Assembly (NCBI GenBank): GCA_016210745.1
Contig: JACQTO010000068.1
Location: 1-32,939 of the forward strand
Direction: 5' to 3'
DNA from: Betaproteobacteria bacterium
GTDB lineage: Bacteria > Pseudomonadota > Gammaproteobacteria > Burkholderiales > SG8-39
Length of the DNA stretch: 32,939 bases
The position numbers were made by a program, and so were the translations under genes. Under the pieces are notes generated by a model. It was not told the DNA's origin and did no database searches. It saw only the letters and a program-made list of their open reading frames with translations. Positions 1-10,673 of the stretch are shown piece after piece. Each line of letters opens with the position of its first letter. Positions within the stretch are counted from its first letter, which is position 1.

Positions 1-44
1 AACAATGGGGGCTCTTTTTTTTTTATTAAACTTTTGTTATTTGG

Positions 45-121
45 TGACCTGCGTTTTTTCCACCGCCAAGAAAACACGAGACCTATTGAACAGCAAAATC
101 TTCGCCAGAATCGTCAACAGC
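45..121 (+). repeat. degenerate copy of the dispersed palindromic element
   Basis: The right-hand part matches the right module of the element seen at 14671-14822 and 30952-31060: AAATCTTCGCCAGAAT is followed by CGTCAACAGCG, ending near 121. To its left, 52-60 and 70-78 form a weak 9-bp hairpin with one mismatch, in the place where other copies carry their long palindrome. The left boundary is uncertain. The element lies just beyond the stop codon of the minus-strand binding-protein gene. Bases 1-44, including a T-run at 15-24, show no gene; any gene to the left is outside the window. Confidence 0.5.
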
Positions 122-166
122 GAGAGCGCACCCGTCTGGGCGGTGGGCCCGGTCAAGAGGGTGCGG

Positions 167-1081
167 CTACTTCTTCGTGTAGTCTTCCATCGGCTTGTCG
201 TTTGGACTTGCGATCAAGCCCTTGAGCGTTGCGCCCATCGGCATGTTCAGGCTGCTGTTCCTGGGCGGAATGGGCGACTGGAACCACCGGACGTAGAGTT
301 TTTCCAGCCCGCCGCTCTTCATCATGGCGCGAATGGCGTCGTCCACCGCTTTCTTGAAAGCGGGATCGTCCTTGCGGAACATGACGGCGATCGGTTCTAC
401 CGACAGCACCTCGCCGGTAATGACGAAATCCTTCGGGTTCTTGGCGTTGGCGATGTTGCCCGCGAGAATGTTGTCGTCCATGACGAACGCATCAGCGCGG
501 CCCGACTCCAACAGGAGGAAGGAGTCGGAGTGGTCCTTGCCGAACACGGTCTTGAAGTCGATGCCCGTGGCGCGCTCGTGCTTGCGCATGTGCTGCACGG
601 AGGTCGTGCCCGTGGTGGTGGCGACGGTCTTGCCGTTCAACTGATTGATCGATTTGATGCCGGAATTCGCCTTGACCGCCATGCGCACTTCGGTCACATA
701 GGTGGTGAGCCCGAAGGCCACTTGCTTTTGGCGTGCGACGTTGTTGGTGGTGGATCCGCATTCGATGTCCACGGTGCCGTTTTCGACCAGCGGTATGCGG
801 TTCTGGGAGGTGACCAGCACGTACTCGATTTTCACCGCCGGCGCCTTGATCTGGCGCTTGATGCTGTCGATGATCCGCTCGCACAGCTCGACGTGGTAGC
901 CCGTGTATTTGCCTCCGCCCAGGGTGTAGGCGAGCGGAGCCGATGAGTCACGGGTTCCCATCACCACCTTCCCCGAATCCTTGATTTTTTGCAGAGTGCC
1001 GGTGAGATTCTGCGATTGTGCCGGGACTGCGATTGCGGCCAGGGCCACCAGCGCGGCAATCAAGACCGAATTTCCATTCAT
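167..1081 (-). CDS. amino-acid ABC transporter periplasmic substrate-binding protein (GltI-like)
   Basis: This 304-residue protein belongs to the family 3 solute-binding proteins that capture polar amino acids in the periplasm and deliver them to an ABC permease. A Sec signal peptide is visible at about residues 1-24 (hydrophobic run then VPAQSQ). The mature part begins with the usual GTLQKIKDSGKVVMGTRDSS, and the middle has the TTTGTTS and ESGRADAFVMDD stretches typical of glutamate/aspartate binding proteins of the GltI group. The ATG at 1081 is preceded by GGGGAG at a good distance. No permease or ATPase gene is visible. Downstream genes would lie to the left, outside the window, so whether this is an orphan or the first gene of a transporter operon cannot be decided. 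Ligand specificity is inferred only from family resemblance. Confidence 0.85.
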   Translation of the reverse strand: MNGNSVLIAALVALAAIAVPAQSQNLTGTLQKIKDSGKVVMGTRDSSAPLAYTLGGGKYTGYHVELCERIIDSIKRQIKAPAVKIEYVLVTSQNRIPLVENGTVDIECGSTTNNVARQKQVAFGLTTYVTEVRMAVKANSGIKSINQLNGKTVATTTGTTSVQHMRKHERATGIDFKTVFGKDHSDSFLLLESGRADAFVMDDNILAGNIANAKNPKDFVITGEVLSVEPIAVMFRKDDPAFKKAVDDAIRAMMKSGGLEKLYVRWFQSPIPPRNSSLNMPMGATLKGLIASPNDKPMEDYTKK

Positions 1082-1102
1082 GTTCGGCTCCCCATAGTCT
1101 TG

Positions 1103-1318
1103 CTATTCGGTGTCGGTGCGTTCGTACTGGGGCATGTCCAGATCGTCTAATTCGTCCTGCTCGGGCGCTTCGCCCAAGTCGTCCTCGCGCTCGGATTCCT
1201 GCAGCATTGCAAGCGCGACCTCGATAACGTCGGCCTGGCTTTTGAGCGAGTGCTCCTTGCGGTATTGCTCGATGAACTTGAGGGACTTCGCCGGCAGCGA
1301 TACGGTAATCTTTTCCAT
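1103..1318 (-). CDS. small ribbon-helix-helix (CopG/ParD-like) protein
   Basis: A 71-residue protein. The first about 45 residues fit a ribbon-helix-helix DNA-binding domain: a short beta strand MEKITVSLPAKSL, then two helices around FIEQYRKEHSL and SQADVIEVALAML. The last about 25 residues are very acidic (EREDDLGEAPEQDELDDLD). Such proteins bind DNA as dimers and are often antitoxins or local repressors. The ATG at 1318 places the first strand at the N terminus as the fold requires; the longer frame starting at 1372 adds 18 unrelated residues. It lies 21 bases upstream of the binding-protein gene on the same strand, so co-transcription is likely. No toxin partner is adjacent. It could instead be an orphan antitoxin-like regulator. 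Confidence 0.7.
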   Translation of the reverse strand: MEKITVSLPAKSLKFIEQYRKEHSLKSQADVIEVALAMLQESEREDDLGEAPEQDELDDLDMPQYERTDTE

Positions 1319-1428
1319 GCGAGTTTTCTCAGTGTGTATTGGACTACGGTTGAGCCGTTGTTTTGCTGACACATGCTACCAATGGCTTGCGCGCCGGACA
1401 AGTGATATCGGCAATGGGGCAATCGGCA

Positions 1429-1524
1429 GACCACCCCGGCGCTTCGCGCCACCCCTCCTTAAGGAAGGCGGGGAAAGACCACCCCGGCGCTTCGCGCCAC
1501 CCCTCCTTAAGGAAGGAAGGGAAA
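1429..1524. repeat. two tandem 48-bp palindromic repeats (REP-like)
   Basis: Units 1429-1476 and 1477-1524 are head-to-tail and differ at only two positions near the right end. Each unit contains two small palindromes, GGCGCTTCGCGCC and CTCCTTAAGGAAG. The array begins 17 bases past the uvrA stop codon, in the intergenic space between uvrA and the ribbon-helix-helix gene, both minus strand. Palindromic repeats placed after genes are typical of REP-type elements and could limit read-through or stabilise the uvrA mRNA 3' end; that role is inference. The rest of 1319-1541 shows nothing recognisable. Confidence 0.8.
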
Positions 1525-1541
1525 GAGCCCCCACCGATAAC

Positions 1542-4376
<2,835 letters not shown>

Positions 4377-4459
4377 CGTTTTGAATGTGGGTAAAGGGGC
4401 GGCGACAAAGTCGAACCTGCTAATATACGAGATTCCTGCGCCTTCACGCTACCCCAACG

Positions 4460-5839
4460 ATGACTTCTTCTGCGCCGGAGCGCATGTCGGCTCTGGAAAT
4501 CCGCGCCAGCCTGTCCCTGGCTTCCCTGTTCGCCCTGCGCATGCTCGGGCTGTTTCTGATCCTGCCGGTGTTCGCGGTGCACGCGCAGCACATGAAAGGG
4601 GGCGCAAACCACCTGCTGGTCGGCATCGCGCTGGGCGCCTATGGGCTCACCCAGGGAATACTCCAGATCCCGTTCGGCATGGCGGCGGACCGTTACGGGC
4701 GCAAACGCACCATTGCGGTGGGCCTGGTCCTGTTTGCCATCGGCAGCTTTGTCGCAGCCGCCGCGACCGATGTCTATCTGGTCATCCTGGGCCGCGCGAT
4801 CCAGGGGGCGGGTGCGATCGCCGCGGCCGTGATGGCGCTTGCCGCCGACCTCACCCGCGAGCGGCACCGCACCAAGGCGATGGCGGCAATCGGCAGCTCG
4901 ATCGGGCTCACCTTTGCCTTCTCGCTCGCGGCGGCCCCGGCGCTCTACCGCGTGATCGGCATGAGCGGCATCTTCGCCCTGACCGGGGTGCTGGCGCTGG
5001 CGGCGATCTGGGTGACGTACGCGCTGGTGCCGCCCGAGCCGAGCGAACACCTCGATCATTCGCGCCGGGTCGAACCGGCCACGCTCGGCGACGTGCTGCG
5101 CAATCGCGATCTGCTGCGCCTGAATTTCGGCATTTTCGCGCTCCACAGCATGCAGATGGCGATATTCGTCGTGATTCCGCTTTCGCTCGTGAATCATGCC
5201 GGCACGCCGGTCGGCGAACACTGGAAGATCTACCTGCCCGTGGTACTGGGGTCCTTCGTTCTGATGCTGCCGCCGATCTTTTGGGGTGAGCGCCGCGGAA
5301 AAGCCAAAATGGTGTTCATCGGCTCGATCATACTGATGCTCCTGGTGCAGGCGGCAAGCATCCTCTGGCGCCACAGCTTGACGAACCTGACGCTGATCCT
5401 GCTCGGGTTTTTCGTCGCCTTCAACGTACTGGAGGCGATGCTCCCGTCGCTGGTCACCCGGATTGCTCCGGTTTCGGCGCGCGGCACCGCGATCGGGGTC
5501 TACAACACGACGCAGGCGCTGGGCCTTTTCGCGGGCGGGGCCATCGGCGGCGCGCTGATGCAGAACTACGGCGAGATCTCGGTGTTTGTATTCGGATTGA
5601 CGCTTGTTGCGTTATGGTTATTGATCGCCGTTCCAATGCGGATGCCGGGGCAGGTTTCCAGCCGCACTTTCGACCTGCACGGCGCAGTCGATCCGGTCGC
5701 GCTGCGCGACGAGTTGTTGCGCCTGCGCGGGGTGCGGGACGCGGTTGTTTTCCCGGAGCGGGGCGTGGCCACGCTCACGATTTATGCGGACAAGTTCGAC
5801 GAACAGGCGGTGTTAAAACTACTTGGAGGAGAAGCTTAA
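4460..5839 (+). CDS. MFS transporter of the YajR type with C-terminal ferredoxin-like domain
   Basis: This 459-residue protein has about twelve hydrophobic segments over residues 15-395 and the MFS motif A as [12 protein letters not shown] in the loop after the second helix. After the last helix a soluble tail of about 60 residues (from [20 protein letters not shown] to LLGGEA) has the alternating strand-helix pattern of the small ferredoxin-like YAM domain of E. coli YajR. The family is thought to be proton-driven efflux; the substrate is unknown. The ATG at 4460 is used because the frame opens there; a second ATG at 4484 is possible. The stop abuts the ssb start directly (TAA then ATG), so the two are probably co-expressed. 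Confidence 0.88.
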   Translation: MTSSAPERMSALEIRASLSLASLFALRMLGLFLILPVFAVHAQHMKGGANHLLVGIALGAYGLTQGILQIPFGMAADRYGRKRTIAVGLVLFAIGSFVAAAATDVYLVILGRAIQGAGAIAAAVMALAADLTRERHRTKAMAAIGSSIGLTFAFSLAAAPALYRVIGMSGIFALTGVLALAAIWVTYALVPPEPSEHLDHSRRVEPATLGDVLRNRDLLRLNFGIFALHSMQMAIFVVIPLSLVNHAGTPVGEHWKIYLPVVLGSFVLMLPPIFWGERRGKAKMVFIGSIILMLLVQAASILWRHSLTNLTLILLGFFVAFNVLEAMLPSLVTRIAPVSARGTAIGVYNTTQALGLFAGGAIGGALMQNYGEISVFVFGLTLVALWLLIAVPMRMPGQVSSRTFDLHGAVDPVALRDELLRLRGVRDAVVFPERGVATLTIYADKFDEQAVLKLLGGEA

Positions 5840-6286
5840 ATGGCATCCGTGAATAAAGTCATCCTGATCGGCAATCTCGGGCGTGACCCGGAAACCCGCT
5901 ACATGCCCAATGGCGAGGCGGTCACCAACATCACCGTGGCAACCTCGGAGACCTGGAAAGACAAGACCAGCGGCGAAAAGCAGGAAAAGACCGAGTGGCA
6001 CCGCGTGACCTTCTATCGGCGGTTGGCCGAAATCGCAGGCGAGTACCTGAAGAAGGGCTCGCAGGTTTACATCGAGGGCCGGCTCGAGACGCGCAAATGG
6101 CAGGACAAGGAAGGCAAGGACCGTTACACCACCGAAATCATCGCCAACGAGATGAAGATGCTCGGCAGCCGCTCGGGACAAGGCGAGCCGGCGGTCCGTG
6201 AAGCGCCGGAGGAGAAGGGGGGCAAGCCGGCAGCGGCGAAACCGGCCGGAAAATTCGACGATCTCGACGACGACATCCCGTTCTAA
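5840..6286 (+). CDS. ssb: single-stranded DNA-binding protein
   Basis: SSB (148 residues) coats single-stranded DNA during replication, recombination and repair. The N-terminal OB fold opens with [21 protein letters not shown] and continues to about residue 110. A flexible linker rich in A, G, K and P follows. The C terminus is the acidic partner-binding tip DDLDDDIPF, which recruits other replication and repair proteins. A strong ribosome binding site GGAGGAG lies inside the end of the upstream MFS gene, 8-9 bases before the ATG. The start follows immediately on the MFS stop codon, suggesting translational coupling, and soxY begins at the very next base after the ssb stop. Confidence 0.98.
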   Translation: MASVNKVILIGNLGRDPETRYMPNGEAVTNITVATSETWKDKTSGEKQEKTEWHRVTFYRRLAEIAGEYLKKGSQVYIEGRLETRKWQDKEGKDRYTTEIIANEMKMLGSRSGQGEPAVREAPEEKGGKPAAAKPAGKFDDLDDDIPF

Positions 6287-6757
6287 ATGAGATTGCCGCG
6301 GCGGCGTTTTTTGGGCAGCGGGGCGGTCCTCCTCGCAGGCTTGGGCGCCGCGGGGCTGGTCAGGGCAGGACCGGCGGTGGCCCGGCCGTGGAACAAGGCG
6401 GCGTTCGAAGCGAGGACCCTGAAGGACACGCTCGCGGCGCTTGGCGGGGAGAACGCGACCGAAAGCAAGGACATCGAGTTCGTCGATCCCACGCCCGGCG
6501 TCGCCGAGAACGGCGACGTGGTGCCCATCGCGGTGTCGAGCAAGGTTCCCGGTACCCGGTGGATCGGCATCCTGGTGGAGAAAAACCCGGTCATGCTCTC
6601 GGCGAGTTTCAACATTCCTGAGCGCACCGAGGCGTTCGTGTCCACGCGGGTCAAGATGGTCGAAACTTCCGGCGTGATCGCCGTGGCGAAGGCGGGCGAG
6701 AAATACTTTTATGCGCGGAAGGAGATCCAAGTCACGCAGTGCGGTTGCGGCGGCTGA
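6287..6757 (+). CDS. soxY: thiosulfate-oxidation carrier protein SoxY
   Basis: SoxY is the periplasmic carrier that holds sulfur intermediates on a C-terminal cysteine during Sox-type thiosulfate oxidation and works as a heterodimer with SoxZ. The 156-residue protein starts with a twin-arginine-type signal (RLPRRRFLGSG followed by a hydrophobic run ending near residue 28). The core has the family stretches ENGDVVPIAVSS, ILVEKNPVMLSASF and VSTRVKMVETS. The C-terminal swinging arm reads TQCGCGG, so the usual GGCGG ending is CGCGG here: Cys154 is the expected carrier residue and Cys152 is extra. It starts directly after the ssb stop, and soxZ follows after 46 bases. No soxA, soxX, soxB or soxCD is in the window, so the pair is isolated here. 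Confidence 0.93.
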   Translation: MRLPRRRFLGSGAVLLAGLGAAGLVRAGPAVARPWNKAAFEARTLKDTLAALGGENATESKDIEFVDPTPGVAENGDVVPIAVSSKVPGTRWIGILVEKNPVMLSASFNIPERTEAFVSTRVKMVETSGVIAVAKAGEKYFYARKEIQVTQCGCGG

Positions 6758-6803
6758 GGCCGAATCGCGCATTCAGGGATACGGCGTCAGGGACGGACGA
6801 CTT

Positions 6804-7121
6804 ATGGGCGAGCCGATGCGGATCCGCGCCAGCATGGTTGGCGAGCGGGTCGAGGTCAAAGTCGTTATGGCGCATGCGATGGAGACCGGCCTGCGCAAGG
6901 GCAGCAGCGGGGCTGCCATTCCGGCACACTTCATCCAGACCGTCACGGTCGAGCACAACGGCAATACCGTGCTCTCGGCGCAGTGGGGCCCCTCGATTTC
7001 CAGGAACCCTTTCCTGCATTTTCGTTTCCGGGGCGGCATTCCGGGCGAAAAAGTCACCGTCACGTGGATCGACAATAGGGGCGACAGGCGCACGGATCAG
7101 GCTACCATTGCCGGCCCTTGA
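6804..7121 (+). CDS. soxZ: thiosulfate-oxidation complex protein SoxZ
   Basis: SoxZ (105 residues) is the immunoglobulin-like partner that binds SoxY and helps present its sulfur-carrying arm. Family features are the opening PMRIRASMVGERVEVKVVMAH, the segment IPAHFIQTVTVEHNG, and the end FRGGIPGEKVTVTWIDNRGD. The ATG at 6804 is chosen because it gives the normal SoxZ length; the open frame extends left into soxY but without family-like sequence. A weak purine-rich site (GGGACGGA) precedes it. It has no signal peptide, as is usual, since SoxZ is exported together with SoxY. It ends 80 bases before the next gene, which has its own promoter-like box. Confidence 0.93.
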   Translation: MGEPMRIRASMVGERVEVKVVMAHAMETGLRKGSSGAAIPAHFIQTVTVEHNGNTVLSAQWGPSISRNPFLHFRFRGGIPGEKVTVTWIDNRGDRRTDQATIAGP

Positions 7122-7171
7122 AATTGCGCCGGCAGTCCATATCTTGGCCAAGGATTTCACAGTTTTTCCTG

Positions 7172-7177
7172 TATAAT
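7172..7177 (+). promoter_or_regulatory. candidate -10 box TATAAT upstream of the zinc-ribbon gene
   Basis: A perfect TATAAT lies 24 bases before the ATG of the FmdB-type gene in a locally AT-rich stretch, followed by a strong ribosome binding site GAGGAGG. No good -35 hexamer at 16-18 bp spacing was found; TTGGCC at 7144 is 22 bp away. This is a plausible start of the fmdB-DUF502-aspS-nudB transcription unit, but it is judged by eye only. Confidence 0.4.
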
Positions 7178-7201
7178 CACGCATTTCCCGAGGAGGGCCC
7201 G

Positions 7202-7561
7202 ATGCCCATCTATGAATACCGTTGCTCGTCCTGCGGTTTCCAGAAAGAGTATTTGCAGAAAGTCACCGAGCCGCTGCTCACCGGCTGTCCCGAGTGCGGG
7301 AAGGAATCGTTCCGGAAAATGTTGACAGCGGCGGGGTTCCAGCTGAAAGGCTCGGGTTGGTACGCGACCGACTTCAAGGGCGCGCCGAGGCAGACCGCCG
7401 ACAAGGCAAAACCGGCGAACGACGAAGCGTCGAAATCAGAATCGGCAAAATCAGAATCGGCCAAGTCCGAACCGGCCAAGTCCGAATCGGCCAAGTCCGA
7501 TGCACCCGTATCCAGCGCGAGTGGCACTGCCGCACGTCCCGCTGCCGAAAGCCACGGGTGA
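7202..7561 (+). CDS. FmdB-family zinc-ribbon protein with low-complexity tail
   Basis: The first about 60 residues of this 119-residue protein form the conserved FmdB/CxxC-CxxC zinc ribbon: MPIYEYRCSSCG, then CPECGK, then SFRKMLTAAGFQLKGSGWYATDF. These four cysteines should bind one zinc. The remainder is a disordered tail rich in K, S, E and A with about 4.5 copies of KSESA. The ATG at 7202 is fixed by a strong GAGGAGG five bases upstream. The protein usually sits next to a DUF502 membrane protein and aspS in betaproteobacteria, as here. Its molecular role is unknown; the name FmdB (formamidase regulator) should not be read as a function. Confidence 0.85.
   Translation: MPIYEYRCSSCGFQKEYLQKVTEPLLTGCPECGKESFRKMLTAAGFQLKGSGWYATDFKGAPRQTADKAKPANDEASKSESAKSESAKSEPAKSESAKSDAPVSSASGTAARPAAESHG
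7433..7501 (+). repeat. 15-bp coding tandem repeat (KSESA)
   Basis: Four 15-bp units start at 7433, 7448, 7463 and 7478, with a partial fifth from 7493. They encode KSESA, KSESA, KSEPA, KSESA and KSD. The units differ mostly at third codon positions. The repeat stays in frame and lengthens the disordered tail of the zinc-ribbon protein; copy number could vary between strains. Confidence 0.85.
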
Positions 7562-7677
7562 GCCTCCCGGCAACCATCGCCTCGCCCATGGCGCGGGTAC
7601 CCTGCGCCAAAGCGCGCAGTTCGCGGTAACCGAATCCGCCGGGAGACTGCGCAGTCCGCGCGCGCAAGTCACACCCC

Positions 7678-8325
7678 ATGAAAAAATATCTCATCACCGG
7701 GCTGCTGATCTGGATACCGCTCGCGATTACGATTTGGGTGCTGCAACTCATTGTCGGCACCATGGATCACTCGCTCGATCTGCTGCCGCCGATGCTGCAA
7801 CCGGCAGCCCTGCTGGGTTTCAGGATCCCGGGCCTGGGCGCGCTGCTCACTTTGCTGGTTGTGATCGCGACGGGGATATTCGCCTCGAACATTCTCGGCC
7901 AGCGGATGGTGCTGATGTGGGAGAGGATGCTCGGGCGCATTCCGGTGGTCAAATCCATTTACACCGGGGTAAAACAGGTAAGCGACACGTTGTTCTCTCC
8001 CGGAGGACAGGCGTTTCGCAAGGCGTTGTTGGTCCAGTATCCGCGCGAAGGATCTTGGACCATAGCATTCATGACCGGGCGGCCCGGCGGCGATATCGCC
8101 CACCAGTTGAAGGATGACTACGTGAGCGTGTACGTGCCGACCACGCCCAACCCGACTTCGGGTTTTCTTCTGATGATGCCGAGAAACGAGGTCATTGAAC
8201 TCGACATGAGCGTCGACGAGGCACTAAAGTACGTCATCTCGATGGGCGTCGTCCCGCCGCGCAAGATCCGGGGGAAGTCTGATCACGGCAAGGCGGACGT
8301 CCCTGCTCCTCGTCTCACACCCTAA
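7678..8325 (+). CDS. DUF502 family membrane protein
   Basis: A 215-residue protein with two clear transmembrane segments, at about residues 5-27 (LITGLLIWIPLAITIWVLQL) and about 55-77 (LGALLTLLVVIATGIFASNI). A conserved soluble part follows, with GRIPVVKSIYTGVKQVSDT, FRKALLVQYPREGSWTIAF and VYVPTTPNPTSGFLLMMP. These are hallmarks of the DUF502 family, whose function is unknown. The position between an FmdB zinc ribbon and aspS is conserved in betaproteobacteria, so the genes may share a transcript. The ribosome binding site at the 7678 ATG is poor, but no better start is available. Confidence 0.88.
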   Translation: MKKYLITGLLIWIPLAITIWVLQLIVGTMDHSLDLLPPMLQPAALLGFRIPGLGALLTLLVVIATGIFASNILGQRMVLMWERMLGRIPVVKSIYTGVKQVSDTLFSPGGQAFRKALLVQYPREGSWTIAFMTGRPGGDIAHQLKDDYVSVYVPTTPNPTSGFLLMMPRNEVIELDMSVDEALKYVISMGVVPPRKIRGKSDHGKADVPAPRLTP

Positions 8326-8346
8326 CTTACGCCAAACCAACTAACG

Positions 8347-10122
8347 ATGCGAACCCACTACTGCGGCCAGGTGAACACTGCGCACCTCGGCCACACGGTC
8401 ACCCTTTGCGGCTGGGCGCACAGACGGCGCGACCATGGCGGCGTCATCTTCATCGACCTTCGCGACCGCGAAGGACTGGTGCAGATCGTATGCGACCCGG
8501 ACCGTGCCCAGACCTTTGCCGGCGCAGAGAAGGTCCGTAACGAATTTTGTCTGCGCGTAGTCGGGGCTGTCCGCCGCCGGCCCGCCGGAACCGAGAATCC
8601 CGATCTTGCCACCGGCGAGATCGAGGTTCTCGCGCACGACCTCGAGGTTCTGAACCCTTCTGTGACGCCGCCATTCCAGCTGGACGAGGAAAACCTCTCG
8701 GAGAATGTGCGCCTGACGCATCGGGTAATCGACCTGCGCCGGCCGCAGATGCAGAACAACCTCAAACTGCGCTACCGCGTGGCAATGGCGGTGCGCCGAT
8801 TCCTCGATGCCCAGGGTTTCATCGATATCGAAACGCCGATGCTCACCAAGTCGACGCCTGAAGGTGCGCGCGATTATCTGGTTCCTTCCCGGGTGAACCC
8901 TGGCCAGTTTTTCGCGTTGCCGCAGTCGCCGCAATTGTTCAAGCAACTGCTGATGATCGCCGGCTTCGACCGCTACTATCAAATCACGAAGTGTTTCCGC
9001 GACGAGGACCTGCGCGCCGACCGGCAGCCCGAGTTTACCCAGATCGACATCGAAACCGCGTTCCTCGGCGAGGAGCAGATCCGCGCCGTTATGGAAGAGA
9101 TGATCCGCAAGGTACTCAAGGAAGTTCTCGACATCGATCTGCCCGATCCGTTCCCGGTAATGACCTACGCCGATGCCATGCTCCGCTATGGTTCGGATAA
9201 ACCCGATCTGCGCGTGCCGCTCAAATTTACCGAGCTCACCGATGTCATGAAATCGGTCGAGTTCAAGGTGTTCTCGGGTCCGGCCAATTCGGCCGACGGA
9301 CGCATCGCCGGGCTGCTGGTGCCGGGCGGGGGGGAACTCACGCGCGGCGAGATCGACGCCTGCACCGAATTTGTCGGCATTTACGGCGCCAAGGGTCTGG
9401 CGTACATCAAGTTCAATGAAGTGGAAAAAGGGCGTGCGGGGCTCCAGTCGCCGATAGTCAAGAACCTCTCGGAGGCGGCGCTCGCTGCGATCGTCGAGCG
9501 TTCGGGAGCGAAAAATGGCGACCTCATGTTCTTCGGTGCCGGCAAGGCCAAGGTGGTGAACGACTCGCTGGGCGCGCTGCGATCGAAAATCGGACATGAG
9601 AGGGGCCTGGCCGAAGCCGGCTGGCGGCCTCTGTGGGTGATCGATTTTCCGATGTTCGAGCGTGACGAGGAAGAGGGGCGCTGGGCGGCCATGCATCACC
9701 CGTTTACCTCGCCCAAAGACGGCCACGAGCAGTATTTCGACAGCGACCCGGCCAAGGCGCTCGCCAAAGCCTACGACATGGTGATGAACGGCTGGGAAAT
9801 CGGCGGCGGCTCGGTGCGGATTCACCGCGAGGAGGTGCAGTCCCGCGTCTTTCGCGCGCTCGCCATCGGACCCGAGGAGGCGCAACGGAAATTCGGCTTC
9901 CTGCTCGATGCGCTGAAGTACGGGGCGCCGCCGCACGGCGGCATAGCCTTCGGCCTGGACCGGATCGTCACCATGATGGCGGGGGCGGAGTCCATTCGCG
10001 ACGTGATTGCCTTCCCGAAGACTCAGCGCGCGCAATGCCTGCTCACGCAGGCGCCTTCGCCCGTGGACGAGAAACAGCTGCGCGAGCTGCATATCCGGCT
10101 TCGGCAGGCCGAAAAGACTTAA
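8347..10122 (+). CDS. aspS: aspartyl-tRNA synthetase
   Basis: AspRS (591 residues, bacterial length) charges tRNA-Asp with aspartate. The N-terminal OB anticodon-binding domain (about 1-105) includes [20 protein letters not shown]. The class II catalytic core carries motif 2 ([18 protein letters not shown]) and motif 3 ([16 protein letters not shown]), and the bacterial GAD insertion lies between them. Residue 30 in RRRDHGG is His. From memory, a His at this place is linked to relaxed, tRNA-Asn-accepting enzymes such as that of Pseudomonas, so a non-discriminating AspRS is plausible, but this needs the rest of the genome (asnS, gatCAB). Nothing looks truncated. nudB follows after 48 bases. 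Confidence 0.98.
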   Translation: MRTHYCGQVNTAHLGHTVTLCGWAHRRRDHGGVIFIDLRDREGLVQIVCDPDRAQTFAGAEKVRNEFCLRVVGAVRRRPAGTENPDLATGEIEVLAHDLEVLNPSVTPPFQLDEENLSENVRLTHRVIDLRRPQMQNNLKLRYRVAMAVRRFLDAQGFIDIETPMLTKSTPEGARDYLVPSRVNPGQFFALPQSPQLFKQLLMIAGFDRYYQITKCFRDEDLRADRQPEFTQIDIETAFLGEEQIRAVMEEMIRKVLKEVLDIDLPDPFPVMTYADAMLRYGSDKPDLRVPLKFTELTDVMKSVEFKVFSGPANSADGRIAGLLVPGGGELTRGEIDACTEFVGIYGAKGLAYIKFNEVEKGRAGLQSPIVKNLSEAALAAIVERSGAKNGDLMFFGAGKAKVVNDSLGALRSKIGHERGLAEAGWRPLWVIDFPMFERDEEEGRWAAMHHPFTSPKDGHEQYFDSDPAKALAKAYDMVMNGWEIGGGSVRIHREEVQSRVFRALAIGPEEAQRKFGFLLDALKYGAPPHGGIAFGLDRIVTMMAGAESIRDVIAFPKTQRAQCLLTQAPSPVDEKQLRELHIRLRQAEKT

Positions 10123-10170
10123 TTCGGCCCTGGGGAAGCGCCTCGCCGATCCTTCGGAGTTTTTGCCGCC

Positions 10171-10641
10171 ATGGACGCTCCCGAAACCCCACGCTTCAAA
10201 ATCCCGGTTTCGGTGCTGGTGGTCATCCATACCCCGGACCTGCAGGTATTGCTGATCGAGCGCAACGGCTGGCCGGGGTTCTGGCAGTCGGTGACCGGGA
10301 GCCTGGACCACCAGGACGAACCGCTTGCCGAGGCGGCGGTGCGCGAGGTGCGCGAGGAGACGGGCATCGATGCCGCGAAGTACCCTCTGCGCGACTGGAA
10401 CATCCGCAACCGCTTCGAAATCTTCGTCAAGCGCCGCGGCCGTTATGCGCCCGGCGTCACGCACAACACCGAACACGTCTTCGGGCTCACGGTTCCCGAG
10501 GCGCTGCCGGTTTCGCTGGCGCCGGAGGAGCATCTGCGCTACCAATGGCTTCCCTGGCGTGAGGCCGCGGCGAATTGCGTTTCCTGGAGCAATCGCGACG
10601 CGATTCTGCGGCTGCCTCGGATGACAGCGGTCACCGGCTGA
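10171..10641 (+). CDS. nudB: dihydroneopterin triphosphate diphosphatase (Nudix)
   Basis: This 156-residue Nudix hydrolase matches NudB, which removes pyrophosphate from dihydroneopterin triphosphate in folate synthesis. The Nudix box runs from GSLDHQDEPLAEAA to VREVREETGID, with the invariant glutamates of REVREE that bind magnesium. The opening FKIPVSVLVVIH and the later NTEHVFGLTVPE and YQWLPW stretches are typical of the family. GGAG lies 11 bases before the ATG at 10171. Position directly after aspS is common in proteobacteria and supports the assignment. Substrate specificity is inferred from family and context. Confidence 0.9.
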   Translation: MDAPETPRFKIPVSVLVVIHTPDLQVLLIERNGWPGFWQSVTGSLDHQDEPLAEAAVREVREETGIDAAKYPLRDWNIRNRFEIFVKRRGRYAPGVTHNTEHVFGLTVPEALPVSLAPEEHLRYQWLPWREAAANCVSWSNRDAILRLPRMTAVTG

Positions 10642-10673
10642 GAAGCCTGCCGAACTTGCCGTTGGGCACTACG

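Noticed and set aside
15..24. T-run as a terminator for a gene to the left
   Set aside because: No stem was seen in the few bases upstream, and what lies to the left is outside the window.
1429..1524. CRISPR-like repeat array
   Set aside because: Only two adjacent copies with no spacers; the units are palindromic, as in REP elements.
4377..4459. LexA box between uvrA and the MFS gene
   Set aside because: No CTGT-N8-ACAG sequence or close variant was found in the 83-base gap.
8341..10545. 734-codon antisense frame opposite aspS and nudB
   Set aside because: It mirrors two certain genes and its translation has no family features. Long antisense frames are expected in GC-rich coding DNA.
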